Shown in pieces: positions 52,044-60,328 of a stretch of DNA of 64,000 nt; the stretch's first letter is position 1; each line of letters opens with the position of its first letter. Source of the DNA: Chryseobacterium piscicola (GTDB taxonomy: Bacteria; Bacteroidota; Bacteroidia; Flavobacteriales; Weeksellaceae); the NCBI RefSeq assembly GCF_900156685.1, contig NZ_FTOJ01000001.1, positions 682,001 to 746,000 on the forward strand, given 5' to 3'. The translations under genes and the position numbers were made by a program. The notes beneath the pieces were generated by a model, which saw nothing but the letters and a program-made list of their open reading frames with translations, ran no database searches and was not told the origin of the DNA.

Positions 52044-52071
52044 AATGCTTTCCCTATTTCGAGAAAGCATT
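52044..52071 (-). terminator. Terminator of the QVGINT-protein gene
   Basis: AATGCTTTC (52044-52052) / GAAAGCATT (52063-52071) with a 10-nt loop; on the minus strand it is followed by TTTTTAT. About 20 nt after the stop of the gene at 52091-52975. Confidence 0.75.
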
Positions 52072-52090
52072 AAAAAACAAGGAACACATT

Positions 52091-52975
52091 TTATTTGATT
52101 CTAAAAATCGATATTTCTGCAGATCGATTATCGAGTAGGCTTAAGTTAACACCACCTTTTACAATTCCAAATCTGAGAGATTCGCCAGCCTGAAATTGAT
52201 AAATATGACTGATTTGACCTTGTGTTAAAGAGACGCTTACCACTATAGGGATGAGTGCAACAGTAATATTAAGAAGATTTACTCCGCCAAACTGTCTGTA
52301 GTCTAACCGAGTGCGTGTGCCAGTAGTAGATGTTTTTAAAATGGCTACACCTGGAGTACCGCCAGATAGAAGCTCTGCAGTTAATCCGCTTCCTGTTCTA
52401 TAGCTGTAATTAATTTGATAAAGACCTGTTGATGGAACAATGTATTCATCATTTGTAATCAGAGAAGAACCCATTTGATTTTCAATTACCGATGTTGTAG
52501 TGCTTAATGGCAGGTAATAAAAGTCGCTTGCAAATAATCCTGCACTCAAACTTAAAAGATTAATGTTTCCGTTAAGTTTTGCTGCGTATGCACCATCACC
52601 GGTTCCATTTGAAGATGGTGTTGCGAGACCGTCTGGTAAAATTTGCCATAAACCTGTTCCTGTGCCATTAGACTCATCTGCATCATAGATGAATAATCCG
52701 CGACTAGTAATGCCTGAAGTTTTGGGTTCTGTGGTTATAGTACCAGGTGCGGTTACATAAACTATTGTGCCATTTTGAGCAGATCCGTAAAGCGCAGCAT
52801 TAGCTCTCAGCTCGTCACCAGTCACTCGGGGTGGAATAATTCCTTGTGGTTTGCTTGCATCTGTACCTTTGGAAACATCTAGTGTTGCTTTGGGATCATC
52901 TGTATTAATGCCTACTTGGGCATTGATGCTGTAGCTGCATAGAAGAGCAGTGAACAAAATGTAACATTTTTTCAT
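52091..52975 (-). CDS. Secreted protein with QVGINT start and C1q-like C-terminal region
   Basis: 294 residues. Signal peptide (ending SYSINA) followed by QVGINTDDPKATLDVSKG, a leader shared by a large set of secreted flavobacterial proteins. A middle part reads GIIPPRVTGDEL and LFIYDADESNGTGTGLWQIL. The C-terminal ~130 residues (EYIVPSTGLYQINYSYRTGS, LDYRQFGGVNLLNITVALIP, YQFQAGESLRFGIVKGGVNL) have the strand pattern of C1q/TNF-like jelly rolls. No TonB or enzyme motif. Surface or extracellular; role unknown. Confidence 0.78.
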   Translation of the reverse strand: MKKCYILFTALLCSYSINAQVGINTDDPKATLDVSKGTDASKPQGIIPPRVTGDELRANAALYGSAQNGTIVYVTAPGTITTEPKTSGITSRGLFIYDADESNGTGTGLWQILPDGLATPSSNGTGDGAYAAKLNGNINLLSLSAGLFASDFYYLPLSTTTSVIENQMGSSLITNDEYIVPSTGLYQINYSYRTGSGLTAELLSGGTPGVAILKTSTTGTRTRLDYRQFGGVNLLNITVALIPIVVSVSLTQGQISHIYQFQAGESLRFGIVKGGVNLSLLDNRSAEISIFRIK

Positions 52976-53154
52976 AATATTAAGTTTTTAGGTGATGTTA
53001 ATTTAAGAAAATTTAATAGAATAATTATAATAATTATACGGTTGTATTGTAAATTAATATAAAATAATCTATTACGTATGTGTATTTTGCAATCGTTTGT
53101 ATTTGTAACTAATAAAGGTTACTTTTATTAAATGTGGATTTAATAAGATTTCGG

Positions 53155-53180
53155 AGTGATTTTACAACAATAAAATCACT
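53155..53180 (-). terminator. Hairpin downstream of dtd
   Basis: Perfect 10-bp inverted repeat AGTGATTTTA (53155-53164) / TAAAATCACT (53171-53180), loop 6 nt, 18 nt beyond the dtd stop. No long U-run follows, so the terminator role is probable rather than sure. The rest of 52976-53197 holds AT-rich sequence without a gene. Confidence 0.6.
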
Positions 53181-53197
53181 AAAATAGGAAGTAGGAG

Positions 53198-53647
53198 TTA
53201 AGTTTTTGTTTTTGAATCCATTAAAATAGTAACAGGACCATCGTTTAATAGTGATACTTTCATGTCTGCTCCGAAGATGCCGCATTCGGTTTTTAATCCA
53301 GATTTTGAGATTTCTTCTTTGAAATAATCGAATAGAGGAATGGCTTTATCAGGCTTAGCAGCTTTGATAAAAGAAGGTCTGTTGCCTTTTTTGTAATCGG
53401 CAACGAGGGTAAATTGGCTGATGCATAGAATTTCACCGAAAATATCTTTTACAGATAAATTCATTTTGCCATCAGAATCAGAAAATATTCTGAGATTTAT
53501 GATTTTTTGAATCAACCAGTCAGCATCGGTTTTTTCGTCTTGTTCATCAATGCCAATGAGGAGCATCAATCCTTTTTTTATTTCTCCTGCGATTTTTCCA
53601 TCCACTTTTACGCTGGCCTCAGAAACTCTTTGAATAACTACTCTCAT
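53198..53647 (-). CDS. dtd: D-aminoacyl-tRNA deacylase
   Basis: Removes D-amino acids (and Gly from tRNA-Ala) from mischarged tRNAs; cytoplasmic dimer. 149 residues, full length. Signature segments: MRVVIQRVSEASVKVDGKIA, then CISQFTLVADYKKGNRPSF (the SQFTL motif) and LNDGPVTILMDS (the GP motif; the cis Gly-Pro gives chirality proofreading). The ATG directly abuts the stop of the upstream lipoprotein gene. Confidence 0.96.
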   Translation of the reverse strand: MRVVIQRVSEASVKVDGKIAGEIKKGLMLLIGIDEQDEKTDADWLIQKIINLRIFSDSDGKMNLSVKDIFGEILCISQFTLVADYKKGNRPSFIKAAKPDKAIPLFDYFKEEISKSGLKTECGIFGADMKVSLLNDGPVTILMDSKTKT

Positions 53648-54100
53648 TTAGAAATAAACATTTAAGGTATTGGTGGAAGCATCATAATTATAAAGATAGG
53701 TTTTTGGAGGGAGCGAGGTTCCTGAGGTGGGGTTTCCTGTAAGTAAAATCCAAGTGGCATTATCTTTAGGGCAAACAATGCTGATGTTGTCTTTTACTTC
53801 TAGTGTGGTGTTGGTGTCGGGGCAGAGATGAGGTGCATTTCTGTCGTATACTTTAAAGGTGTTTCCGGAACCTCTTACAATGATTAAACCGCGTGTGCCA
53901 GATTGTTGTTCGTTGATGTACTTCCAGCCTTGTGGCTGTGTGAGTTCAAAGTAATTAGGAAGATTTAGGTTTAAAGAAACATTGATGGGAGCATTGGGGA
54001 AACAATTTACTGTATCGTTAGTGTTTCTGCAAGAATTCAGTGTTAAATTGCTGAAAATCAGAATTATTGAAAATATGATGAGAGAAAAAGTTTTTTTCAT
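53648..54100 (-). CDS. Hypothetical lipoprotein with a degenerate Rieske-like layout
   Basis: 150 residues from the ATG at 54100 (MKKTFSLIIFSII, Cys at NSC; a longer frame reaches 54133). The body (VSLNLNLPNYFELTQPQGWK, RGLIIVRGSGNTFKVYDRNA, PHLCPDTNTTLEV, ISIVCPKDNATWILLTGNPT) follows the strand order of Rieske-type ferredoxin domains found as lipoproteins in flavobacteria. The C-x-H and C-x2-H cluster ligands are not there (only CPD and CPK), so it cannot hold a normal [2Fe-2S] cluster. Its stop touches the dtd start; one operon. Confidence 0.72.
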   Translation of the reverse strand: MKKTFSLIIFSIILIFSNLTLNSCRNTNDTVNCFPNAPINVSLNLNLPNYFELTQPQGWKYINEQQSGTRGLIIVRGSGNTFKVYDRNAPHLCPDTNTTLEVKDNISIVCPKDNATWILLTGNPTSGTSLPPKTYLYNYDASTNTLNVYF

Positions 54101-54117
54101 TTGAATTGAAATTTTTA

Positions 54118-54184
54118 TATATTTGTAAAACAATAACGATTAACAAGCAAAAACATTGTCCGACAAATGTCGGATTATTTTTTT
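54118..54184 (+). promoter_or_regulatory. greA promoter -7 box and leader with terminator-like hairpin
   Basis: A perfect TAnnTTTG box (TATATTTG) lies at 54118-54125. About 30 nt later TCCGACA (54159-54165) and TGTCGGA (54168-54174) form a stem with a very tight turn, followed by TTATTTTTTT (54175-54184), which looks like a Rho-independent terminator within the 5' leader, 24 nt before the greA start. Confidence 0.6.
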
Positions 54185-54208
54185 ATACTAAAACAAAATT
54201 TTAAAATT

Positions 54209-54679
54209 ATGGCAAGCTATGTAACAAAGGAAGGATTGGATAAAATGAAAGCCGAGCTTGAGCAATTGGAAAAAATTGAAAGACCTAAAATTACCCAACA
54301 GATTGCAGAAGCAAGAGATAAAGGAGATTTGTCTGAAAACGCAGAGTACGACGCAGCAAAAGAAGCTCAGGGAATGCTCGAGATGAGGATTTCTAAACTG
54401 AAAGACGTGGTTACAACTTCTAAAGTGATCGACGAGACTCAGCTAGATACATCAAAAGTTTCAATCTTAACCACGGTAAGATTGATGAATAATGATACAA
54501 AGAAAGAACAAGTTTTCAAATTGGTTCCGGATAACGAAAGTGATTTGAAATCGGGTAAAATATCTGTGAATACACCCATTGCTAAAGGTTTATTGGGGAA
54601 AGTTATTGGCGAAACAGCAGAGATTGTATTGCCAAACGGAAATAAACTTTCTTTTGAGGTTTTAGAAATTACTTTGTAA
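54209..54679 (+). CDS. greA: Transcription elongation factor GreA
   Basis: 156 residues. N-terminal antiparallel coiled coil (about 1-75) with the tip acidic pair in RDKGDLSENAEYDAAKEAQG (Asp/Glu that bring Mg2+ into the RNA polymerase active site), and the C-terminal FKBP-like domain (TVRLMNNDTKKEQVFKLVPD, PIAKGLLGKVIGETAEIVLP). It rescues backtracked RNA polymerase by stimulating transcript cleavage. Start at 54209 (MASYVTKEGLDKM); an earlier in-frame ATG at 54167 lies in the leader hairpin. Confidence 0.97.
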   Translation: MASYVTKEGLDKMKAELEQLEKIERPKITQQIAEARDKGDLSENAEYDAAKEAQGMLEMRISKLKDVVTTSKVIDETQLDTSKVSILTTVRLMNNDTKKEQVFKLVPDNESDLKSGKISVNTPIAKGLLGKVIGETAEIVLPNGNKLSFEVLEITL

Positions 54680-54701
54680 AAAAAAAATAGATTTCGTTAC
54701 A

Positions 54702-55091
54702 ATGAGCACAATATTTACAACAATCGTCAACGGAGAAATTCCTGCTTACAAAATCGCTGAAGATGAAAATTTCTTGGCTTTTTTGGATGCAATGCCTTTG
54801 GTAAAAGGTCATACATTGGTTATTCCGAAAAAAGAGGTCGATTTGATATTTGATCTTGATAGTGAAGAATACAAAAATCTATGGTCATTTGCTCAAAAGG
54901 TAGCAAAAAAAGTAAAAAGTGCAGTTCCGTGTGTGAGGGTTGGTGTAGCAGTTGTGGGGCTTGAAGTACCACACGCGCACATTCATCTCATTCCGCTCAA
55001 TCAGGTTGAGGATATGAATTTCAAAAACGAAAGACTCAAACTCACTCCCGGAGAATACATCGAAATTCAAAATTCAATTATTAATTCTTAA
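54702..55091 (+). CDS. HIT-family nucleotide-binding protein
   Basis: 129 residues. Histidine triad VPHAHIHLIPL (H-x-H-x-H) near the C-terminus and an N-terminal IFTTIVNGEIPAYKI, AFLDAMPLVKGHTLVIPKKE. Relatives hydrolyse purine nucleoside phosphoramidates or dinucleotide polyphosphates; the exact substrate is unknown. It follows greA by 22 nt, likely in the same transcript. Confidence 0.93.
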   Translation: MSTIFTTIVNGEIPAYKIAEDENFLAFLDAMPLVKGHTLVIPKKEVDLIFDLDSEEYKNLWSFAQKVAKKVKSAVPCVRVGVAVVGLEVPHAHIHLIPLNQVEDMNFKNERLKLTPGEYIEIQNSIINS

Positions 55092-55104
55092 CAAACATGG
55101 AAGG

Positions 55105-55130
55105 TCGTAAAAAAGAAATTTTTTACGATT
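55105..55130 (+). terminator. Terminator between the HIT gene and clpX
   Basis: Perfect 10-bp repeat TCGTAAAAAA (55105-55114) / TTTTTTACGA (55119-55128) closing a GAAA tetraloop, then TTTTCTTTCCTT. 13 nt after the HIT gene stop. Confidence 0.8.
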
Positions 55131-55155
55131 TTCTTTCCTTATATATCTAAATAAA

Positions 55156-56322
55156 ATGAATCCAAACCAATGTTCTTTCTGTGGAAGAAAGAGAAGTGAA
55201 GTACAGATGCTGGTTTCAGGGCAAAATGGTTTTATCTGCGAAAGCTGTATAGAGCAGGCACACTCTATAGTGAAAGATACTGCGTCAACAGATTCTGCTT
55301 TGTCACCGGCAGCCAATATGGAAGATTTGAAAAAACCCAAACAGATTAAAGAATTTCTTAATCAATATGTTATAGGGCAAGATCAAGCAAAAAAACAACT
55401 TGCGATAGCGGTTTATAATCATTATAAAAGACTGCTGCATGCTCAAGTGGAAAACCGAGAGGTAGAGTTGGAAAAATCAAACATCATTATGATTGGTGAA
55501 ACCGGTACGGGGAAGACACTCTTGGCTAAAACTATTGCTAAAGAGCTGAATGTGCCATTTTGCATTGTTGATGCTACAATTTTAACTGAGGCTGGGTATG
55601 TGGGTGAAGATGTTGAAAGTATTCTTTCTAGACTTTTGATGGTAGCAGATTACGATGTTGAAAAAGCGGAAAAAGGAATCGTGTTCATCGACGAAATCGA
55701 CAAAATTGCAAGAAAATCAGACAATCCAAGTATTACAAGAGATGTTTCTGGTGAAGGAGTGCAACAAGGTTTGCTGAAACTTTTGGAAGGAAGTATTGTA
55801 AACGTTCCGCCTCAGGGAGGAAGAAAGCATCCGGATCAAAAATATATTCAGGTAAATACTCAAAATATCTTATTTATTGCCGGTGGAGCATTTGACGGCA
55901 TCAAAGAGATCATTGAAAGAAGAATGAATAAGCAGGCGATTGGTTTCAGTGCAGAAAAAATTAATAAAGTAGATGAAGAAGAATATATTTTGAGAAGCAT
56001 AAATGCTATTGATCTTCGTACTTTTGGGCTTATTCCAGAGCTTTTGGGGAGATTTCCTATCATCACTTATCTAGAAAAATTAACCAAAGAAACCATGATT
56101 CAGATTATGAGGGAACCAAAAAATTCTATTGTCAATCAATTTGTTGAGCTTTTCAAGATGGATGGTACCAAACTCGAATTTACTGATGCAGCAATCGAAA
56201 AAATTGTAGACGATACAATGGAGAAAGGTCTGGGTGCTAGAGGTCTTCGTGGTACCACAGAAAAAGTGCTTGAAGATTATATGTTTAGTGTAGGAGAGCA
56301 AGAAGAAATAATATTAACTTAA
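55156..56322 (+). CDS. clpX: ATP-dependent protease ATPase subunit ClpX
   Basis: Hexameric AAA+ unfoldase that feeds ClpP. 388 residues. N-terminal zinc finger with Cys6, Cys9, Cys28 and Cys31 ([12 protein letters not shown] ... CESC). Walker A GETGTGKT at 114-121, Walker [12 protein letters not shown], pore-1 loop GYVGED, sensor 1 [11 protein letters not shown], sensor 2 GLGARGLRG. The C-terminal domain is complete. clpP is not adjacent, as is common in Bacteroidetes. Confidence 0.97.
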   Translation: MNPNQCSFCGRKRSEVQMLVSGQNGFICESCIEQAHSIVKDTASTDSALSPAANMEDLKKPKQIKEFLNQYVIGQDQAKKQLAIAVYNHYKRLLHAQVENREVELEKSNIIMIGETGTGKTLLAKTIAKELNVPFCIVDATILTEAGYVGEDVESILSRLLMVADYDVEKAEKGIVFIDEIDKIARKSDNPSITRDVSGEGVQQGLLKLLEGSIVNVPPQGGRKHPDQKYIQVNTQNILFIAGGAFDGIKEIIERRMNKQAIGFSAEKINKVDEEEYILRSINAIDLRTFGLIPELLGRFPIITYLEKLTKETMIQIMREPKNSIVNQFVELFKMDGTKLEFTDAAIEKIVDDTMEKGLGARGLRGTTEKVLEDYMFSVGEQEEIILT

Positions 56323-56375
56323 GATAAAATTTTTCTTAAATACCTGATATTATTTTTTTTAAACTAAAATTATTA

Positions 56376-56383
56376 TATCTTTG
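56376..56383 (+). promoter_or_regulatory. -7 box of the gene at 56421
   Basis: Perfect TAnnTTTG (TATCTTTG), 37 nt before the ATG. No clear TTG at the -33 distance; the area is an AT-run. Confidence 0.45.
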
Positions 56384-56420
56384 CATTTGAATATTGTATT
56401 AACACATAATATATTATACA

Positions 56421-58457
56421 ATGAAAAAAAATTTATTAACTATAGGACTTTTAGCTTTAGCTTATTCTGTTCAGGCGCAGAGTACAGTCCTAAATGTAGG
56501 AAACACAGCTAAATTCTACATTAGCAAAAACACTTTAGTATACAATGGCGGAAGTGTAAGGTTCGTAGGTAGTGGTCAGGTAGAAAATCACGGTAATGTG
56601 ATGGTTGTAGGTACTAGTTCAGATACTTTTACAACGGTTACGAGTACTGGTGTTGCAAAAACACCTGACGCAGATCTTACTACTGGTATTTATGCACCAG
56701 GAGCAACTCCCAATTTTATTAACAAATTAAATGAGCCCACGAACTTTGGTTTACCCAATGTTCCTGATTTTCCTGTAACTGCCGAAGACGAGTCCCAAAG
56801 GTACACTTACGGGCAGTTGTTTGTTAGTGGTATAACTCAAAATGGACTTCAGGGTTATGTAGATCAGGAATATAGGCAGCTTAATCATGGCGCTTATCAA
56901 CAAATTGGTATGCCATTCTTTAATAAAGCATATTCTACTTTAAGTACAGAATTAGGAAAAACTTTCACTACAGCAAGGGGAAGTCAGAATGATGTTCTTA
57001 CTTGGAACAATCCAAACGTGGTTTTTGATCATGTCACGAATTTATCAAACACAATGATCAATCCTAAAACCTATGTTATTTTAGGAACTGGAGGTGGTCT
57101 TAATTTCCAAACCGGAACAAAAACATTTAAAGGAAGACCGGTTGCTGAAGAATCTGCAGCTAGCCAATTGATGCAAAATGCTGGTGCCAATGTGACGTTT
57201 GGAACAGGAGGTGGAGGTTATAATCAGTATAACGAAAAATATTACACATACCTGCAAGATGGATTTCATCTAGCAACAACAGGTAATACAGCTTGGACTG
57301 GGAATTACGGTAAAAACATCTATCAGTATTCAAACCCATTTATGACCAATCTTGATTTGTCAGGTTTGGGATTTGAAAATGTTGGTGGACCAGATTCAGA
57401 TGGAGATGGAAACCAGCTGAATAATTTTTACGGTGTAAGACTTGAGGTTTCAGGTGTTACTTACTCAACTGCAGTAGGAGGTAATACAGCTAGTTACAAG
57501 TATGTTACAAGAGACTCAGGGTCTGGCAAGCTTACTATAGGAGATGTATATTTTCTTAATGTAAGACCAATGGGTACCTTCGTTTTGAAATTTCAAAATA
57601 ATGGTACAGTAAATCCTGCTCAGCATACCCTAAATTTTCAAAATCTAAGAAGATTTAATTATCTGCCTAGAGCAACTGCTACTCCATACACTGTAACTGC
57701 CGCAAAAAATGGTGCTGCTTCTACAACAAAACAGCTTACAGTTATTGGTCTTAATGCAGCAGGAGAAGAGCTTGGTAGAACCTATTATGTAGTTTCTCCA
57801 GAAGCTGCAACAGGTAATTCTTCTAACTCAAGAATGCAGGTAACTGCATTTTCAACCAACGTAGTAGGAACATATGAAGAAGATCCAGCAGGAGGTTATG
57901 ATACAAATGTTTGGAATAACTATTGGTTGTACATCAACGAAGCAAATGAATCTAACTTTACAGGTAAAAATGTGAAATTAGCGAAATACAGTGCTGATGT
58001 TGTTTCATATAAATTTGAAGTAAAAGAAAACGGAGTTTTAATTGCAGATAACACACATACGCTTTCATCAGGGATAGGATTCTATTTTAGACCAGATAAC
58101 GGAGCTTTGCAAGAAGCTAAACAAGGTAATACGGTTGCTGCAAGTCAACAATTCTCAGATTTGTACTACGGCGCTCCTAGTAGTGTTGTTTTAGGTACAA
58201 ATGATACTAAAAAACCATCTAGAACAATGGTTATTTTCGTACCAGATATTAATGATTACATAGTAAGATTTGATCCAAACTGGAAGAAAGCTGATATTAC
58301 AGTTTACGACATGAGTGGTAAATTGGTATTAACTAAAAAAGATGTAAAAACAGATAAAGATTTTGTTATCGATTTAGATGACAACATTAAAAATGGATAC
58401 ATCGTAAATATTCTTTCAGATAATGGTGAAAAGGTAGCAACTAAGATATTAAAATAA
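56421..58457 (+). CDS. Large secreted protein with T9SS type A-like sorting tail
   Basis: 678 residues. Signal peptide (MKKNLLTIGLLALAYSVQAQ), a long Gly/Asn/Thr-rich beta region (GGSVRFVGSGQVENHGNVMV; SQRYTYGQLF; NNYWLYINEANESNF) and a C-terminal domain of about 75 residues: FDPNWKKADITVYDMSGKLV, then DFVIDLDDNIKNGYIVNILS and DNGEKVATKILK. That is the strand pattern of the type A sorting domain of the type IX secretion system, although its usual opening PNP motif is not there. Likely an exported surface protein; function unknown. The small gene at 58463 follows at once. Confidence 0.8.
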   Translation: MKKNLLTIGLLALAYSVQAQSTVLNVGNTAKFYISKNTLVYNGGSVRFVGSGQVENHGNVMVVGTSSDTFTTVTSTGVAKTPDADLTTGIYAPGATPNFINKLNEPTNFGLPNVPDFPVTAEDESQRYTYGQLFVSGITQNGLQGYVDQEYRQLNHGAYQQIGMPFFNKAYSTLSTELGKTFTTARGSQNDVLTWNNPNVVFDHVTNLSNTMINPKTYVILGTGGGLNFQTGTKTFKGRPVAEESAASQLMQNAGANVTFGTGGGGYNQYNEKYYTYLQDGFHLATTGNTAWTGNYGKNIYQYSNPFMTNLDLSGLGFENVGGPDSDGDGNQLNNFYGVRLEVSGVTYSTAVGGNTASYKYVTRDSGSGKLTIGDVYFLNVRPMGTFVLKFQNNGTVNPAQHTLNFQNLRRFNYLPRATATPYTVTAAKNGAASTTKQLTVIGLNAAGEELGRTYYVVSPEAATGNSSNSRMQVTAFSTNVVGTYEEDPAGGYDTNVWNNYWLYINEANESNFTGKNVKLAKYSADVVSYKFEVKENGVLIADNTHTLSSGIGFYFRPDNGALQEAKQGNTVAASQQFSDLYYGAPSSVVLGTNDTKKPSRTMVIFVPDINDYIVRFDPNWKKADITVYDMSGKLVLTKKDVKTDKDFVIDLDDNIKNGYIVNILSDNGEKVATKILK

Positions 58458-58462
58458 ACACT

Positions 58463-58693
58463 ATGAAAATCACTAATAAACTATTCTTATTCGTATTAAC
58501 AATAACATCTTTTGTAAGTATACTTGCTCAAGGACCTATAAGTCCTCCAGGTACACCAGGAGGTGGAGCACCAGGAGGTACAACCCCAGGAGCACAATCT
58601 ATACCAGTTGATATGTATACTTACGTACTTGCTATTGTAGCAATTACAATGATTGTATTTTTTACTAAAAAATATAAATCTCAAAAAATATAA
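58463..58693 (+). CDS. Small PGG-rich protein with C-terminal TM anchor (PID-CTERM-like)
   Basis: 76 residues. A signal peptide (ending SILAQ), a Pro/Gly-rich stretch (GPISPPGTPGGGAPGGTTPG), then PVDMYTYVLAIVAITMIVFF and a basic end (KKYKSQKI). The three-part C-terminus (short motif, TM helix, basic tail) resembles the PID-CTERM sorting signals of flavobacteria, here with PVD instead of PID. Only 5 nt after the T9SS-like gene, so they form a pair. Role unknown. Confidence 0.78.
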   Translation: MKITNKLFLFVLTITSFVSILAQGPISPPGTPGGGAPGGTTPGAQSIPVDMYTYVLAIVAITMIVFFTKKYKSQKI

Positions 58694-58713
58694 AATTATA
58701 TTAAAATATACTT

Positions 58714-58745
58714 AACTCTCTGATTTTTTCAGAGAGTTTTTTTAT
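58714..58745 (+). terminator. Terminator of the T9SS-like/PGG-rich gene pair
   Basis: AACTCTCTGA (58714-58723) / TCAGAGAGTT (58729-58738), loop 5 nt, then TTTTTTTA. Confidence 0.9.
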
Positions 58746-58754
58746 TTTTACATT

Positions 58755-60038
58755 ATGAAAAAGATTTTCGCATCAGCAACTTTGTTTGTCGCTTTGGGTA
58801 TTAATGCTCAATTTTCAGTAACCATTAAAGCACCTGATAATTTTAAAGAGCAAGAAGCAATTTTATATAGTTTGAATGGTTCTAAAGATATCATATTCAC
58901 AAAAGAAACTATAAAAAAGAATACTTGGATTTTCAAGTTTCCGAAAAACTATGTCGGTATGATGAAAGTTGTCTTACCAAATACCAATAACAGTTTCAAT
59001 TTTATTTCTGAAAATAAAAATGTAGAAATAAACCTCGAAACCAACGGAGACAAAGTCAAAAATATTATTTATTTGGATGAGGCCAATTCTGTGATGAATT
59101 CTATTCAGGAAGGCTCTCAAAAAAAAGAAATAATTCTTCCGGCATTGATTCAGATTAAAGAATATTATAAAGGCATAAGTGATTTCGGAAAGGCTCTAGA
59201 TGCTGAAATTTCTAAGCTTACTAATAAATATGATGCTGATTTTTCAAATCATCCCTTTATTAACTATTACAACACCAACTACAACAAATTTTTGGTTGCG
59301 GATAATTCTAAAAACGTTAAGCAAGATGATATCATCAACTTTATCGATAAGTCAAATGATATGTTAGAAACGTCTTCACTGCTAAGACCTATTTTAGTTT
59401 CCTATCTAAATGTTGGAGGTAATAATAATGTCACAGTATCTGTAGATAAACTATTAGAAACACTAAAAGTAGAAACACCACGAGGACAAACAGTTTTATC
59501 TGAAATTATAGATATTTTTGATGCCTATGATATGAAGGAGTTTAAAAATAAATACCTTACTCAGGCTAAAAATTTGAAATGTACAATTACAGACAGATTG
59601 GCTAAAACAATAAAAACCAATGCCGATGTAGAGATTGGTGCCACATTTCCAAACTACAACTTTCATTCTGCGGTGAATACACAATCTAAATCTTTAGCAG
59701 ATGTAAAAGCGAATAATAAAGTAATCGTTTTTTGGTCTTCTACATGTTCGCATTGCGAGAATGAACTTCCGCAGCTGCTAGCAAAATACAAGGATATGAA
59801 AACGAAAAATATAGAAGTCGTTGCTTTTTCTTTGGACACAGACAAAGAAGCTTACTCTAAAAAAATTGCAGCATTTCCTTGGATCAACGATTCAGAATTA
59901 AAAGGATGGAATAGCAGTTTTACAGAAAAATACAACATCCATGCAACTCCTACCTATTTTATTTTGGATGCTAATAACAAGATTATCAATAAGCCAGACC
60001 ATGTAGGTGATGTTTTAGAATATTTTAAGTTAAAATAA
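58755..60038 (+). CDS. TlpA-like thiol-disulfide oxidoreductase
   Basis: 427 residues. Signal peptide (ending LGINAQ), an N-terminal beta domain (about 20-100, FSVTIKAPDNFKEQEAILYS), a helical middle and a C-terminal thioredoxin domain (about 290-427). The active site is CSHC in WSSTCSHCENELP, with the cis-Pro in HATPTYFILD. This is the usual layout of Bacteroidetes periplasmic redox proteins (DUF4369-like plus TlpA). It keeps exported Cys residues reduced or oxidised; the partner is unknown. Confidence 0.9.
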   Translation: MKKIFASATLFVALGINAQFSVTIKAPDNFKEQEAILYSLNGSKDIIFTKETIKKNTWIFKFPKNYVGMMKVVLPNTNNSFNFISENKNVEINLETNGDKVKNIIYLDEANSVMNSIQEGSQKKEIILPALIQIKEYYKGISDFGKALDAEISKLTNKYDADFSNHPFINYYNTNYNKFLVADNSKNVKQDDIINFIDKSNDMLETSSLLRPILVSYLNVGGNNNVTVSVDKLLETLKVETPRGQTVLSEIIDIFDAYDMKEFKNKYLTQAKNLKCTITDRLAKTIKTNADVEIGATFPNYNFHSAVNTQSKSLADVKANNKVIVFWSSTCSHCENELPQLLAKYKDMKTKNIEVVAFSLDTDKEAYSKKIAAFPWINDSELKGWNSSFTEKYNIHATPTYFILDANNKIINKPDHVGDVLEYFKLK

Positions 60039-60070
60039 TTTTGGAGATATGTAAATATTTTCTATATTTG
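60039..60070 (+). promoter_or_regulatory. Promoter of tRNA-Met
   Basis: TTTTGG at 60039-60044 (-33) and a perfect TATATTTG -7 box at 60063-60070, 19 bp between TTG and TA. Transcription would start a few nt before the tRNA. Confidence 0.85.
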
Positions 60071-60082
60071 CACCACCAAAAC

Positions 60083-60156
60083 GGCGAGGTAGCTCAGTTG
60101 GTTAGAGCGCAGGATTCATAACCCTGAGGTCACGGGTTCAATTCCCGTCTTCGCTA
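60083..60156 (+). tRNA. tRNA-Met, anticodon CAT
   Basis: 74 nt. Acceptor GGCGAGG pairs with CTTCGCT (two G-U pairs), D-arm GCTC/GAGC, anticodon arm CAGGA-TTCATAA-CCCTG with CAT at 60117-60119, T-arm ACGGG/CCCGT. Discriminator A; CCA is not encoded. The 1-72 G-U pair and the lack of the three G-C pairs of initiators make it an elongator tRNA-Met. A lysidine-modified tRNA-Ile(CAT) cannot be excluded from this alone, but identity elements look like Met. Confidence 0.95.
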
Positions 60157-60157
60157 C

Positions 60158-60187
60158 AAAAACCCCTTTTATTAAGGGGTTTTTTTG
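60158..60187 (+). terminator. Terminator of tRNA-Met
   Basis: AAAAACCCCTT (about 60158-60167) / AAGGGGTTTTT (60174-60184), loop about 6 nt, with a T-run. Confidence 0.9.
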
Positions 60188-60328
60188 TTTTTATACTTAT
60201 TTTTTTTAATTTTTCACTTTACGTTTGTTATTGACATGAAAGAGCAGGATACTGCATCATTCCAAAATGTATATTTTTATTTACTAGCTTTAATACTCAG
60301 AAAATAAAAAAAATACAGCAAATTGATC

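Noticed and set aside
60083-60156. Initiator tRNA-fMet
   Set aside because: The anticodon stem lacks the three consecutive G-C pairs and the 1-72 pair is G-U, not the C-A mismatch of initiators.
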